From NCBI GenBank assembly GCA_027660625.1, contig JAQDNC010000001.1, positions 124,001-188,000 on the forward strand: DNA of 64,000 nt. Reading direction: 5' to 3'. Below, one piece after another: positions 23,485-33,031 of this stretch. The DNA is from Coriobacteriaceae bacterium AM100-PB1-1D-6A (GTDB taxonomy: Bacteria; Actinomycetota; Coriobacteriia; Coriobacteriales; Coriobacteriaceae). The translations under genes and the position numbers were made by a program. Every line of letters starts with the position of its first letter. Positions within the stretch are counted from its first letter, which is position 1. Below the pieces are notes generated by a model. That model was given only the letters and a program-made list of their open reading frames with translations. It ran no database searches and was not told the origin of the DNA.

Positions 23485-24398
23485 CGTTTCTGTTTGCCGG
23501 CCAGGGCGCCCAGCACCCCGCGATGGGCGTCGACCTGATCGAGGCATCGCCGGCGGCCGCCGAGGTGTTCGCCATTGTCGACGAGGTGCGCCCGGGGACC
23601 AGTGAGCAGTGCCGAAGCGCCTCCAAGGAGGAACTCTCGCAGACCGAGAACACGCAGCCGTGCGTGTTCGTTCACGATCTGGCAGCGGCTGTCGCCCTGC
23701 GTGAGCGCGGCGTGGTACCTGCCGCCTGTGCGGGTTTTTCGCTTGGCGAGGTCGCCGCGCTCACCTTTGCGGGGGCGTTCGATACGCGAGCGGGCTTTGA
23801 GCTCGTGTGCGAGCGCGCGGCGCTGATGGCCGCGGCTGCCGAGCGCCATCCGGGCGGCATGCGCGCCGTCATCAAGCTCGATGCGGCGCAAGTCGAGAAC
23901 CTGGCAAAACAGGCCGGCGAGGACTGCTGGCCGGTCAACTACAACAGTCCGCAGCAGACGGTTGTTGCCGGAGCGCCCGAGGCGCTGCAGGAGCTCGACG
24001 TCCTAGTAAAAGAGGCTGGCGGCCGCGCTATGAAAGTCGCGGTGTCGGGCGCATTTCATAGCCCCTATATGGCCGAGGCGACTGAGGGGCTGGCGACGTA
24101 TATCCAAGCCGGCCACGCGCCGTCACCGCTGCTGATTCCGGTCATGGCAAACATGACGGCGGCGCCCTATCCGGCGGACCCGCGAGCGGCATCGGATGTC
24201 TTGGCCAATCAGGTGAGTCATGCCGTTCGTTGGGTCGACACGCTGCATGCTCTGCAGAATCAGGGCATCGACACGTTTATTGAGGTCGGCCCTGGCAAAA
24301 CGCTGTCGGGCCTGGCCAAGCGTACGCTGAGCGACGTTCGCGTGTATTCGTGCGAAACGGCCGAGCAGGTCGCAGCTATTGCCGACGAGCTCGCATAG
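23472..24398 (+). CDS. fabD: Malonyl-CoA:ACP transacylase
   Basis: The enzyme (308 residues from ATG 23472) loads malonate onto ACP. LFAGQGAQHPAMG at the N-terminus and the nucleophile Ser90 in GFSLGEVAAL identify it; the catalytic His is in GAFHSPYM near 195. GTG 23466 in frame is an alternative start; a GAAGGG site serves either. It overlaps the end of fabK, implying coupled translation. Confidence 0.94.
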   Translation: MGGVAFLFAGQGAQHPAMGVDLIEASPAAAEVFAIVDEVRPGTSEQCRSASKEELSQTENTQPCVFVHDLAAAVALRERGVVPAACAGFSLGEVAALTFAGAFDTRAGFELVCERAALMAAAAERHPGGMRAVIKLDAAQVENLAKQAGEDCWPVNYNSPQQTVVAGAPEALQELDVLVKEAGGRAMKVAVSGAFHSPYMAEATEGLATYIQAGHAPSPLLIPVMANMTAAPYPADPRAASDVLANQVSHAVRWVDTLHALQNQGIDTFIEVGPGKTLSGLAKRTLSDVRVYSCETAEQVAAIADELA

Positions 24399-24428
24399 TC
24401 CACAGGGCTGTAACCCGAAAGGAATGAC

Positions 24429-25202
24429 ATGGGCAACTTGAACAACGGCGCGCTCGAGCGCAACGACTCACGTCGTGTGGCACTGGTCACGGGCGGCTCG
24501 CGGGGTATCGGCCGCGCCTGCGCTGTCGGTCTGGCGGAGGACGGCTTTGATATCGCCGTCGTCTATGCCGGCAGCGTCGATGCGGCGCGCAAGACGTGCG
24601 AAGCCTGTGAGGCGGTTGGCGCCACGGCACGCGCATATCAATGCGACGTGGCCGATCCCGCTGCTGTCAACGCGTGCGTGGAAGCGGTCCTCAACGACTT
24701 TGGTTCCATTTGGGCGCTCGTCAACAACGCCGGCATCACCCGCGATGGCCTGCTCATGCGCATGGGCGATGACGCATTCGATCGCGTGCTCGATGTCAAT
24801 CTCAAGGGAACATTCAATATGACGCGCGCGCTCACCAAGACCTTTATGCGCCAGCGCGGCGGTTGCGTCGTCAACATGAGCTCGGTCGTGGGCCTGATGG
24901 GCAATGCCGGACAAGCCAACTACGCTGCTTCCAAGGCGGGCGTGATAGGGCTTACCAAGGCGGTGGCGCGCGAGCTTGCGCCTCGTGGCGTACGAGCGAA
25001 CGCGGTCGCTCCCGGGTTTGTCGAGACAGATATGACGGCAAAGCTCTCGGAGAAGGTGCGTACGGCAACCGAGGAACAGATTCCCCTTAAGCGCATGGCA
25101 CGTCCCGAGGAAGTGGCCGGCGTGGTGCGCTTTCTGGCGAGCGATGCGGCTTCCTACATTACGGGCGAGGTTGTACGCGTCGACGGCGGAATGGCGATGT
25201 AG
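24429..25202 (+). CDS. fabG: 3-oxoacyl-[acyl-carrier-protein] reductase
   Basis: The 257-residue short-chain dehydrogenase reduces beta-ketoacyl-ACP with NADPH. TGGSRGIGRA near residue 21 is the cofactor loop, NNAGITRDGL near 98, and the catalytic Ser and Tyr-Lys are in MSSVVGL and NYAASKAG. The N-terminus has about 12 extra residues before the Rossmann strand. ATG 24429 has an AAAGGA site. It is between fabD and fabF as in many bacteria. Confidence 0.94.
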   Translation: MGNLNNGALERNDSRRVALVTGGSRGIGRACAVGLAEDGFDIAVVYAGSVDAARKTCEACEAVGATARAYQCDVADPAAVNACVEAVLNDFGSIWALVNNAGITRDGLLMRMGDDAFDRVLDVNLKGTFNMTRALTKTFMRQRGGCVVNMSSVVGLMGNAGQANYAASKAGVIGLTKAVARELAPRGVRANAVAPGFVETDMTAKLSEKVRTATEEQIPLKRMARPEEVAGVVRFLASDAASYITGEVVRVDGGMAM

Positions 25203-25238
25203 AAACCAGGGCCGAAGAACGGCTTGGATGAGGAGACC

Positions 25239-26489
25239 ATGATGGAACAGAGAGTTGCAATCACCGGCATAGGTGCCGTATCGCCGCTCGGCAACACGGC
25301 GCTTGCCACTTGGGCGGCTATGTGCGCCGGCACGTGCGGTATCGGCCCGATTACGCACTTCGATACGGATGCGTTTGCTGTCAAGGTGGCGGCCGAGGTC
25401 AAGGGCTTTGACGGCAACGAGTACTTTGGTAAGCACGATGCCAAGCACCTCGACCCCTGCGTTCAGTTTGCGATGGCGGCTTCGGACGAGGCCATGCACG
25501 ATGCGGGCCTTGATGTCGAAGGCGCCATCGATCGCGAGCGCCTGGGCGTCTACGTGGGTTCAGGCGTGGGCGGCATGCAGACACTCGTCGACAACGTCCA
25601 CACGATTGCCGATCGAGGGCCTCGCCGTGCATCACCCTATATGATTGCGATGATGATCCCCAACATGGCTTCGGGCAACATCGCGATTCGCCATAAGGCA
25701 AAGGGCCCGACCCTACCCGTCGTGACTGCCTGCGCGACTTCTGCCCATGCGGTGGGTGAGGCGTTCCGCGCCATCAAGCACGGCTATGCCGACGCGATCC
25801 TCGCGGGCGGCGCCGAGGCCGCAATTATCCCCGATGCCGTTGCGGGCTTTACGTCCTGCCGCGCATTGACCACCAACCCCGATCCCGCGACGGCCTGCCG
25901 TCCGTTCGATGCAGACCGCGACGGCTTTGTGATGGGCGAGGGCGCCTGCGTGCTCGTGCTCGAGAGCATAGAACATGCGCAGGCGCGCGGTGCGCACATT
26001 TACGCCGAGGTCGTGGGCTACGGCAACACCGATGATGCCTATCACATCACGAGCCCCGATCCCGAGGCTGCCGGCATTGCCCGTGCGATATCGCTGGCGG
26101 TGGCCGAGGGCGACGTTAAGCCTTCCGAGGGCCTCTACATCAATGCCCACGGCACATCGACCAAGCTCAACGATTCGTCCGAGACGGCGGGCATTAAGCG
26201 TGCGCTCGGCGAGGACGCGGCGCGCGCCGCGCACGTCTCGTCGACTAAGTCGATGACCGGCCACATGATCGGCGCCACGGGTGCCATCGAGGTCATGGCC
26301 TGCGCCATGGCGCTCGAGCAGGGCGTGGTGCCGCCGACCATTAACTACCACACGCCCGATCCCGCCTGCGATCTTGACTACACGCCTAATCGCGCGGTTC
26401 GCGTCGACCTTACCTGGGCGCTTTCGACCAACCTGGGCTTTGGCGGGCACAATGCCGCCATCGCGCTGCGTAGATATACGAGGAGCTAG
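25239..26489 (+). CDS. fabF: 3-oxoacyl-[acyl-carrier-protein] synthase II
   Basis: The condensing enzyme (about 416 residues) extends acyl-ACP with malonyl-ACP. The Cys of VTACATSAHAVGEAF near residue 165 and the two His in NAHGTSTKLND and KSMTGHMIGATGA give the Cys-His-His triad. ATG 25239 or 25242 follows GAGGAG at a sensible distance; an upstream in-frame ATG at 25224 lacks a site. The next gene, accB, starts right after its stop. Confidence 0.94.
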   Translation: MMEQRVAITGIGAVSPLGNTALATWAAMCAGTCGIGPITHFDTDAFAVKVAAEVKGFDGNEYFGKHDAKHLDPCVQFAMAASDEAMHDAGLDVEGAIDRERLGVYVGSGVGGMQTLVDNVHTIADRGPRRASPYMIAMMIPNMASGNIAIRHKAKGPTLPVVTACATSAHAVGEAFRAIKHGYADAILAGGAEAAIIPDAVAGFTSCRALTTNPDPATACRPFDADRDGFVMGEGACVLVLESIEHAQARGAHIYAEVVGYGNTDDAYHITSPDPEAAGIARAISLAVAEGDVKPSEGLYINAHGTSTKLNDSSETAGIKRALGEDAARAAHVSSTKSMTGHMIGATGAIEVMACAMALEQGVVPPTINYHTPDPACDLDYTPNRAVRVDLTWALSTNLGFGGHNAAIALRRYTRS

Positions 26490-26492
26490 AGC

Positions 26493-26936
26493 ATGGATTC
26501 CAAAAGACTTGCCGAGATAGCCGATGTTATGGAGGACCGCGGCCTCACGCGCGTACGCGTTGAGGAGCCCGATGGCACCGCGGTCGAACTCGAGCGCGCG
26601 AGCGCCGCGCAGCCGGTTGCCGTGCCCATGCCTATGCCGGGTGCCGTGACTGCTCCGGCGGTGGCTCCTGTCGCCATGCCTGCCGCCGCACCGGAGCCCA
26701 AGGGCACCGAGGTGACCGCTCCCATGGTCGGCGTTTTCTATGCTGCCCCGGCGCCGGGCGACGAGCCGTTTGTGCACGTGGGCTCCAAGGTCAAGGCCGG
26801 TGAGACCCTCTGCATCATCGAGGCCATGAAGGTTCTCAACGAGGTGACGGCCGAGGCAGACGGCGAGGTGCTCGAGATCTGCGTGGCCGACGGCGACCTC
26901 GTGGAGTTCGGCAGTTGCCTTATGAGGATCGGATAG
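26493..26936 (+). CDS. accB: Biotin carboxyl carrier protein of acetyl-CoA carboxylase
   Basis: The 147-residue protein has an N-terminal helical region (1-40), a Pro/Ala-rich flexible linker (about 40-70) and a C-terminal biotinyl domain. Biotin would attach to Lys113 in EAMKVLNEV. It shuttles carboxyl groups between AccC and AccDA, both encoded downstream. ATG 26493 has AGGAG upstream. BirA is encoded in the same locus. Confidence 0.95.
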   Translation: MDSKRLAEIADVMEDRGLTRVRVEEPDGTAVELERASAAQPVAVPMPMPGAVTAPAVAPVAMPAAAPEPKGTEVTAPMVGVFYAAPAPGDEPFVHVGSKVKAGETLCIIEAMKVLNEVTAEADGEVLEICVADGDLVEFGSCLMRIG

Positions 26937-26939
26937 GTG

Positions 26940-27368
26940 ATGTCCATGAACAAAGAAGAGCTCAAGAAGCTGTTGCCGCATCGCGAGCCGATGCTTTTGC
27001 TCGACGAAGCCGAGCTGGTGGGCGACGAGGCCCACGGCAAGATCACGATTACGGGTGACGAGTACTTTTTGCAGGGGCATTTTCCGGGAAACCCGGTAGT
27101 CCCCGGCGTGATTCAGTGCGAGATGCTCGCCCAAAACTGTTGCGTGCTGCTGATGGGCGACGAGGAGGCGCGCGGCGCGACGCCGTTCTATACGAGCCTC
27201 GATAAGGTGCGCTTTAAGCGTCCGGTGCGCCCGGGCGACACGGTTGATCTGGTGTGCAACATCACGCGTGCGCGCGGGCCGTTCCGCTTTGCGACGGGTA
27301 CTGCGAGCGTCAACGGTGAGGTTTGCTGCCGCGCCGATATGTCTTTTGCACTCATGCACGAAAGTTAA
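26940..27368 (+). CDS. fabZ: 3-hydroxyacyl-[acyl-carrier-protein] dehydratase
   Basis: The roughly 142-residue hot-dog-fold enzyme dehydrates 3-hydroxyacyl-ACP. LLPHREPMLLLD near residue 12 and the catalytic His and Glu of GHFPGNPVVPGVIQCEMLAQ near 45-65 are present. Several starts are possible (GTG 26937, ATG 26940, ATG 26946); all follow the accB stop almost directly. It sits between accB and accC. Confidence 0.93.
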   Translation: MSMNKEELKKLLPHREPMLLLDEAELVGDEAHGKITITGDEYFLQGHFPGNPVVPGVIQCEMLAQNCCVLLMGDEEARGATPFYTSLDKVRFKRPVRPGDTVDLVCNITRARGPFRFATGTASVNGEVCCRADMSFALMHES

Positions 27369-27377
27369 GGAAGGCTC

Positions 27378-28721
27378 ATGTTCGACAAAGTGCTCATCGC
27401 CAACCGCGGCGAAGTCGCGGTCCGTGTTATCCGTGCGTGCCGCGATATGGGCATCAAGACCGTCGCCGTTTATTCCACGGCCGATGCGGACGCGCTGCAC
27501 GTGCAGCTTGCCGACGAGGCGTATTGCATCGGTGGCCCGCGTCTTGCCGAGAGCTACCTCAACGACGATGCCGTGCTCACCTGTGCCGTAAAGTCGGGCG
27601 CCAAGGCAATTCATCCCGGCTATGGCTTTTTCTCCGAGAAGGCGAGCTTCGTGCGCGACTGCGACAAGTATGGCCTGACGTTTGTCGGTCCTTCGGCCGA
27701 GGTCATCGACAGCATGGGCGACAAGGACGCCGCACGTCGAACGGCTGCCGCGGCGGGCGTGCCCATCGTGCCGGGCTGCGATTTGCTCAAAAGTCCCGAG
27801 GAGGCAACAGCCGAGGCCGAGCGCATCGGCTGTCCCGTGCTCATCAAGGCGCGCGCAGGCGGTGGCGGCCGCGGTATTCGCAAGGTCGAGCGCGTGGAAG
27901 ATGCGGCAAAGGCGTTCATCGAGGCGCGTGCCGAGGGCGAGGCCGTCTTTGGCGACGGCGAGTGCTACATGGAGAAGTTCGTCGCGCCGGCGCACCATGT
28001 CGAGGTGCAGATTATGGCCGATAAGCAGGGCCATGTGTTTTCGCTCGGCGAGCGCGAGTGCTCGGTTCAGCGTCGCAACCAAAAGCTGATCGAGGAGAGC
28101 CCCGCGCCGTGCCTCGACGGACGCGACGACATTCGTGCTCGCATGCACAAGGCAGCGCGTGACCTGGCTCGTGCCGTCGGCTACGAAGGAGCCGGTACCA
28201 TCGAGTTCCTGTATTCGGACGACGGCAGTTTCTACTTCATGGAAATGAACACGCGCTTGCAGGTGGAGCATCCGGTTACGGAGTTTGTGACTGATACCGA
28301 CTTGGTCAAGTGGCAGCTGCGCGTGGCAGCCGGCCAGCCTCTGCCCTTTGAGCAGGAGGACATGCCGGTTCGCAACCACGCCATGGAGTGCCGCATCAAT
28401 GCCGAAACGCCGGACTTTCTGCCGTCATGCGGAACGGTCACCGCGTTGCGTGTGCCGGGTGGTCCGCGCGTGCGCTGGGATTCCGCCATGTTTACCGGTG
28501 CGAACGTTCCGCCGTACTACGACTCCATGCTTGGCAAGCTCATCGTGTGTGCGCCCACGCGTGACGGCGCCATTCGCAAGATGCGTTCGGCCCTGGGCGA
28601 GCTCGTGATTGAGGGCGTGAGCGAAAACAGCGAGCTTCAGCTCGACGTGCTGGCAAACGACGAGTTCTTGTTGGGCATGTATCACACCGATCTGATGGGG
28701 CATCTCTATGCTGATGAATAG
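27378..28721 (+). CDS. accC: Biotin carboxylase subunit of acetyl-CoA carboxylase
   Basis: The 447-residue ATP-grasp enzyme carboxylates biotin on AccB. FDKVLIANRGEVAVRVIRAC opens the N-terminal domain, AGGGGRGIRKVE near residue 160 is the glycine-rich ATP loop, and FYFMEMNTRLQVEHPVTE near 280 holds catalytic residues. Length is normal. GGAAGG precedes the ATG. The stop overlaps the start of accDA by 14 bases. Confidence 0.96.
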   Translation: MFDKVLIANRGEVAVRVIRACRDMGIKTVAVYSTADADALHVQLADEAYCIGGPRLAESYLNDDAVLTCAVKSGAKAIHPGYGFFSEKASFVRDCDKYGLTFVGPSAEVIDSMGDKDAARRTAAAAGVPIVPGCDLLKSPEEATAEAERIGCPVLIKARAGGGGRGIRKVERVEDAAKAFIEARAEGEAVFGDGECYMEKFVAPAHHVEVQIMADKQGHVFSLGERECSVQRRNQKLIEESPAPCLDGRDDIRARMHKAARDLARAVGYEGAGTIEFLYSDDGSFYFMEMNTRLQVEHPVTEFVTDTDLVKWQLRVAAGQPLPFEQEDMPVRNHAMECRINAETPDFLPSCGTVTALRVPGGPRVRWDSAMFTGANVPPYYDSMLGKLIVCAPTRDGAIRKMRSALGELVIEGVSENSELQLDVLANDEFLLGMYHTDLMGHLYADE

Positions 28722-30432
28722 AAAAGCGAAGACGGTCAACGTCCTCGAGGGGCCGATAACCGAGTCGTGCGCCGAGTTTCCCGCGCGCCACGTGTTTATC
28801 AAGTGCCCGGATTGCCGCCGTGTGATCGATGAGGCACGCCTGCACGACAACCTCGAGGTCTGCCCCCGTTGCGGCAAACACTTTCGCGTGAGCGGTCGCG
28901 CGCGCATGCGCATGACGGTCGACGAGGGCACGTTTGAGGAATGGGATGCCAATCTGGCGTCGGAGGACTTCCTCTCGTTTCCCGGTTATGCCGACAAACT
29001 CAAGAGCGTGAGCGAGCGTTCGGGCGAGCGCGATGCCGTTGTGTGCGGCAGGGGCAAAATCTGCGGTTGCGATACAGCTCTCTTCTTTATGGACGCCAAC
29101 TTTATGATGGGCTCGATGGGTTCTGTGGTGGGCGAAAAGATCTGTCGCACATTTGAGCGTGCGACCGAGCTGGGATTGCCAGTCGTCGGCTTTACCGTTT
29201 CGGGCGGTGCGCGCATGCAAGAGGGCGTGACCTCGCTTATGCAGATGGCCAAGATTTCTGCGGCGGTTAGGCGCCACAGCGAGGCGGGCGGCCTGTATAT
29301 CACGGTGCTCACCGACCCCACGACCGGAGGCGTAACCGCGAGCTTTGCCATGGAGGGCGACATTATCCTGGCCGAGCCCGATGCCCTGACGGCATTTGCC
29401 GGCCCGCGCGTGATCGAGCAGAACATGCACAAGCGCCTGCCCAAGGGATTCCAGCGCTCCGAGTTTTTGCTGGAGCACGGCTTTTGCGATGCCGTTGTTC
29501 CGCGTGGCGAGATTGCGCTCACGGTAGGCGAGTTGCTGGCGCTGCACGAAGGGCACGCGCCCGGCTTGGGGGCACCGCATGAAATCGTGCATACGGGTCG
29601 CCGCGGCAAAAAGCTGGGACACTTGTTTAAGCGCTCGGCGGCACCAAAAACCGCGCTCGAGATTGTCAAGCAGACCCGCTCGGCAGATCGCGCCACGGCG
29701 GGTGAGATGATCTCGCTGGGCCTGGATGGATTTGTGGAGCTGCACGGCGACCGTTACTTTGGCGACGACGCCGCTGTGTTGGCTGGCATTGGCTGGAAAG
29801 ACGGACGCCCCGTAACGGTCATCGCCATCGAGCGCGGCACCACGACCAAAGAGCGTATGCGCCGCAACTTTGGCATGGCGCATCCCGAGGGCTACCGCAA
29901 AGCGCGTCGCCTTATGCGCCAGGCCGAAAAGTTTGGTCGACCGGTTCTGTGCCTGGTCGATACCTCGGGCGCGTTTTGCGGCATCGGTGCCGAGGAGCGC
30001 GGCCAGGGTGAGGCGATCGCCCGGAATCTCATGGAGATGAGCGGCCTTAAGACGCCGATTGTCTCGGTGGTGACGGGCGAGGGCGGCTCTGGTGGCGCGC
30101 TGGCGCTGTCCGTGGCCGACCGCATCCTGATGCTCTCGAGCTCGGCCTATTCGGTCGTGAGCCCCGAGGCCTGTGCGTCGATCCTGTGGAAGGATACCGA
30201 GCGCGCGGATGAGGCCGCCGAGGCGCTGAAGCTCACGGCCCCCGATCTGTTGGCGCTCGGCATCATCGACGGCATTGTTGACGATAGGGGCCTGTCGCAT
30301 GAGGAGATCGCCGGTGCCGTCATGTCCTCGGCATTTGATGCCTTCGATACGCTTGGGCAGCTCGACGACGCCACCCTCACAAACCTCCGCTACGAAAAGT
30401 ACCGCACAATCGGTCAGTACCGCACGATGTGA
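28708..30432 (+). CDS. accDA: Acetyl-CoA carboxylase carboxyltransferase, fused beta and alpha subunits
   Basis: One 574-residue protein contains both carboxyltransferase halves, normally separate AccD and AccA. Residues 30-285 are AccD: zinc site C33, C36, C52 and C55, then GGARMQEGV and DPTTGGVTASFAMEGD. From about residue 313 the sequence is AccA: FVELHGDRYFGDD, then VVTGEGGSGGALALSVADRI. The long N-terminal helical part of AccA is reduced to a short linker. The reading frame is continuous and no frameshift is visible. It transfers carboxyl from carboxybiotin-AccB to acetyl-CoA. Confidence 0.95.
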   Translation: MLMNRKAKTVNVLEGPITESCAEFPARHVFIKCPDCRRVIDEARLHDNLEVCPRCGKHFRVSGRARMRMTVDEGTFEEWDANLASEDFLSFPGYADKLKSVSERSGERDAVVCGRGKICGCDTALFFMDANFMMGSMGSVVGEKICRTFERATELGLPVVGFTVSGGARMQEGVTSLMQMAKISAAVRRHSEAGGLYITVLTDPTTGGVTASFAMEGDIILAEPDALTAFAGPRVIEQNMHKRLPKGFQRSEFLLEHGFCDAVVPRGEIALTVGELLALHEGHAPGLGAPHEIVHTGRRGKKLGHLFKRSAAPKTALEIVKQTRSADRATAGEMISLGLDGFVELHGDRYFGDDAAVLAGIGWKDGRPVTVIAIERGTTTKERMRRNFGMAHPEGYRKARRLMRQAEKFGRPVLCLVDTSGAFCGIGAEERGQGEAIARNLMEMSGLKTPIVSVVTGEGGSGGALALSVADRILMLSSSAYSVVSPEACASILWKDTERADEAAEALKLTAPDLLALGIIDGIVDDRGLSHEEIAGAVMSSAFDAFDTLGQLDDATLTNLRYEKYRTIGQYRTM

Positions 30433-30448
30433 CAAAGGAAAAGTCTGC

Positions 30449-31687
30449 ATGTCACATTGGGAAAGGCGTTCCATGTCACAAGTTTCTAACACCTCGTTTA
30501 CAACGACGGTCTCATCAAACGCCATGGCCGTGGTGGACTATCTGTCCAAAAGCATGATGTCGGCGCTGCCGTTTATTGTCTGCGCGGCGTTGTTCCGTAC
30601 CGTCGCCGTCATTATGGGCGAAGGCATGCTGGGCCTGTGGTCTGCCGATTCCGAAATCTATCGCCTGTTCTACAGTTGGCTCTATAACGCCGGCTACTAC
30701 TTTTTGCCCATTTATCTTGGTTGGGCGGCTGCCCGCCAGCTCGGTTGCTCGGAGCAGCTGGGCATGATGCTGGGCGGCGTATTGATTGCGCCCGATCTGC
30801 TTAAGCTCGTCGATGCCGCATCGACGACGGGGGCATCGATGACTTCCGTGTATGGCCTGCTTCCCGCGCCGGTCAACGATTACACGACAACTGTTATCCC
30901 GGTTCTCATCTCGGTGCCCGTGCTATGGCGAGTGGAGTGTTTCTTTCGGCGCGTTATCCCTCAGGCCGTGGCGTTTTCGTTCGTTCCGTTTGCAACCATG
31001 CTCGTTATGGTTCCGGTTTCGCTGTGTATTACGGCGCCGGCGGGCAGCTATCTGGGCATGCTGTTGGGCCAGCTTATGTTTATGCTTGGTAATTCCGGTG
31101 GCATCGTGTCGCTGCTCACGCTCATGGGGCTTGCCGCGGGCTGGGAGTTCCTAAAGATCGCCGGCATCAGCAACGTTGTCCTATCGCTCGCCTATGCGCA
31201 GTTTATGAGTGTGGGAACGGATTCGTGCATCCTGATCGCCGCGACGATGGCAACGTTCGCCGTTTGGGGCATGCCCTTTGGCGCGTCGCTTCGCGTTGCG
31301 GATAAGGACGAGAAGGCGCTCATGCTGGGCTATTCAATCTCGGGTGTTCTTGGCGGCGTAAGCGAGCCGGCGCTGTACGGTTGCGGCTTTAAATATGGCA
31401 GGTGCCTGACGTGCATGGCCATTGGCGGCGCCGTCGGAGGCCTTGTTGCAGCCGTGGGCCACGTTACGGCCTATACCATCGGCATGACGAATGTCCTCAT
31501 GGTCATTGGCTTTGCCACGGGCGGCATCTCGAACCTGCTGTGGTGCTGCGCTGCCGGCGGTGTGGCATTTGCGGTGTCTGCGGCGCTGAGCTACTGCTTT
31601 GGCGTGGTGCCGGCGAAGGGGCAGACGACAGGGGACGGAGCCGATTCACCCGAAACAGTGGCGAGCGCTGCTGAAGTGAGCGCATAA
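30449..31687 (+). CDS. Orphan PTS transporter EIIC component (glucoside-type)
   Basis: The membrane protein of about 412 residues has roughly ten hydrophobic segments. The signature GGVSEPALYGCGFKYGR near residue 305 is that of EIIC domains of the beta-glucoside/sucrose PTS group, which carry a sugar across the membrane. No EIIB (Cys) or EIIA domain is fused or adjacent, so partners must be elsewhere or the function has changed. Start choice is uncertain: ATG 30449 follows AAAGGA; ATG 30473 follows GAAAGG. It is 16 bases from accDA and may be in the same transcript. A terminator follows. Confidence 0.85.
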   Translation: MSHWERRSMSQVSNTSFTTTVSSNAMAVVDYLSKSMMSALPFIVCAALFRTVAVIMGEGMLGLWSADSEIYRLFYSWLYNAGYYFLPIYLGWAAARQLGCSEQLGMMLGGVLIAPDLLKLVDAASTTGASMTSVYGLLPAPVNDYTTTVIPVLISVPVLWRVECFFRRVIPQAVAFSFVPFATMLVMVPVSLCITAPAGSYLGMLLGQLMFMLGNSGGIVSLLTLMGLAAGWEFLKIAGISNVVLSLAYAQFMSVGTDSCILIAATMATFAVWGMPFGASLRVADKDEKALMLGYSISGVLGGVSEPALYGCGFKYGRCLTCMAIGGAVGGLVAAVGHVTAYTIGMTNVLMVIGFATGGISNLLWCCAAGGVAFAVSAALSYCFGVVPAKGQTTGDGADSPETVASAAEVSA

Positions 31688-31725
31688 ACCTGTGCGACAC
31701 AAGGACGATTCCTTTGTCATGTTCC

Positions 31726-31758
31726 AAGGCCGTGGCCCGTGCGGGTTGCGGCCTTTTT
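31726..31758 (+). terminator. Intrinsic terminator after the EIIC gene
   Basis: AAGGCCG pairs with CGGCCTT, then TTT. The T-tract also contributes the -35 hexamer of the next promoter. Confidence 0.8.
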
Positions 31759-31785
31759 GTATCTGGAGGACAAAGTGGCTACACT
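31757..31785 (+). promoter_or_regulatory. Promoter of the cation efflux gene
   Basis: TTGTAT (31757-31762) and TACACT (31780-31785) are 17 bases apart, 47 bases before the start codon. Confidence 0.6.
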
Positions 31786-31831
31786 ACAATCCGTTTGAGC
31801 AATAGATATATAGGCAGTACCGTGGGGGCGG

Positions 31832-32992
31832 ATGCAGATGGTCGAGTGGATTGTTAAGCGTGCGCAGGGCGACCGTGCGCGCGTGGGCACGTTGACGGGC
31901 GTGGTGTGTATTCTCGCCAATGTGGCACTATGTGCTGCGAAGGGCGTAATTGGTGTGGTTTCGGGATCGGTTTCGATCGTGGCGGATGCCATGAACAACC
32001 TGTCCGATGCCAGCTCGAATATCGTGAGCGTGCTGGGCTTTAAGCTGGCGAGCAAGCCGGCCGACCCCGAGCATCCTTACGGCCACGGTCGCTACGAGTA
32101 TCTCTCGGGTCTGGTCGTGGCGGCACTCGTACTGCTGATCGGCCTTGAGCTTATCAAGTCCTCGGTCGAGCGCGTCATCCACCCCGAACCTGTCGAGTTC
32201 TCGCTTGCCCTGGTGGCAGTCCTGGCACTTTCGATGGTTGTAAAGCTGTGGATGGCGGCCCTCAACCAAAAGCTCGGTGACCGCATTGAGTCCGAGACGC
32301 TGCATGCGACCGCGCAGGATTCCAAGAACGATGTTCTTGCTACGGGCGCCGTGCTGGCGTGCGCAATTGTTTCGCAGGTGACGCACATCAATCTTGACGC
32401 ATGGGTCGGCCTTGCCGTTGGCGCCTATATTGGCTGGAGCGGTTTTGAACTCATCCAGGATACGGTGAGCCCGCTTTTGGGCCAGACGCCCGATCCCAGG
32501 CTGGTCAAGCACATTCGAGACAAGATCATGAGCTATCCCGGCGTTTTGGGCGTCCACGACCTTATGGTTCACGATTATGGTCCGGGCAGGAAGTTTGCAA
32601 GTGCGCACGCCGAGATGGCGGCCGAGACCAGCCCGCTGGAAAGTCACGACACACTCGATAACATCGAGCAGTCGTTTAGGGTCGAAGACGGCATGATCGT
32701 CACGCTTCACTACGATCCCATCGTGACCGATGACCCCAAGGTGGCGAGCATGCGTTTACGCATTAACGCCATGGCTCAACAGATCGATAGCCGCCTCTCG
32801 ATTCATGACCTACGCTGTGTGCCGGGTCCTACGCACACCAACGTGATCTTTGACTGCGTGCGTCCCTCGGATCTGCAGATGAGTGCCGATGACTTAAAGC
32901 ACGCGCTGGCACAACGGGTCGAATCGGAATATCCCAAGTCGATTGCCAAGATTACGATCGACGAAGACTACGTAGGGCATACCCACGAGTAG
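31832..32992 (+). CDS. Cation diffusion facilitator family metal transporter
   Basis: The 386-residue protein has about five to six N-terminal membrane segments and a cytoplasmic tail of about 180 residues. VADAMNNLSDASSN near residue 51 and HATAQDSKND near 155 are the two metal-binding membrane motifs; DPEHPYGHGRYEYLSGL is the family signature. It should export a divalent metal in exchange for protons. The metal is not determinable. The tail is longer than in FieF-like members and includes two ferredoxin-like segments by pattern. The start follows a GGGGGCGG site. Confidence 0.88.
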   Translation: MQMVEWIVKRAQGDRARVGTLTGVVCILANVALCAAKGVIGVVSGSVSIVADAMNNLSDASSNIVSVLGFKLASKPADPEHPYGHGRYEYLSGLVVAALVLLIGLELIKSSVERVIHPEPVEFSLALVAVLALSMVVKLWMAALNQKLGDRIESETLHATAQDSKNDVLATGAVLACAIVSQVTHINLDAWVGLAVGAYIGWSGFELIQDTVSPLLGQTPDPRLVKHIRDKIMSYPGVLGVHDLMVHDYGPGRKFASAHAEMAAETSPLESHDTLDNIEQSFRVEDGMIVTLHYDPIVTDDPKVASMRLRINAMAQQIDSRLSIHDLRCVPGPTHTNVIFDCVRPSDLQMSADDLKHALAQRVESEYPKSIAKITIDEDYVGHTHE

Positions 32993-33031
32993 GGCCGAGC
33001 CGATAAAGCAAATGATGCAGAAGGGGAGAGC

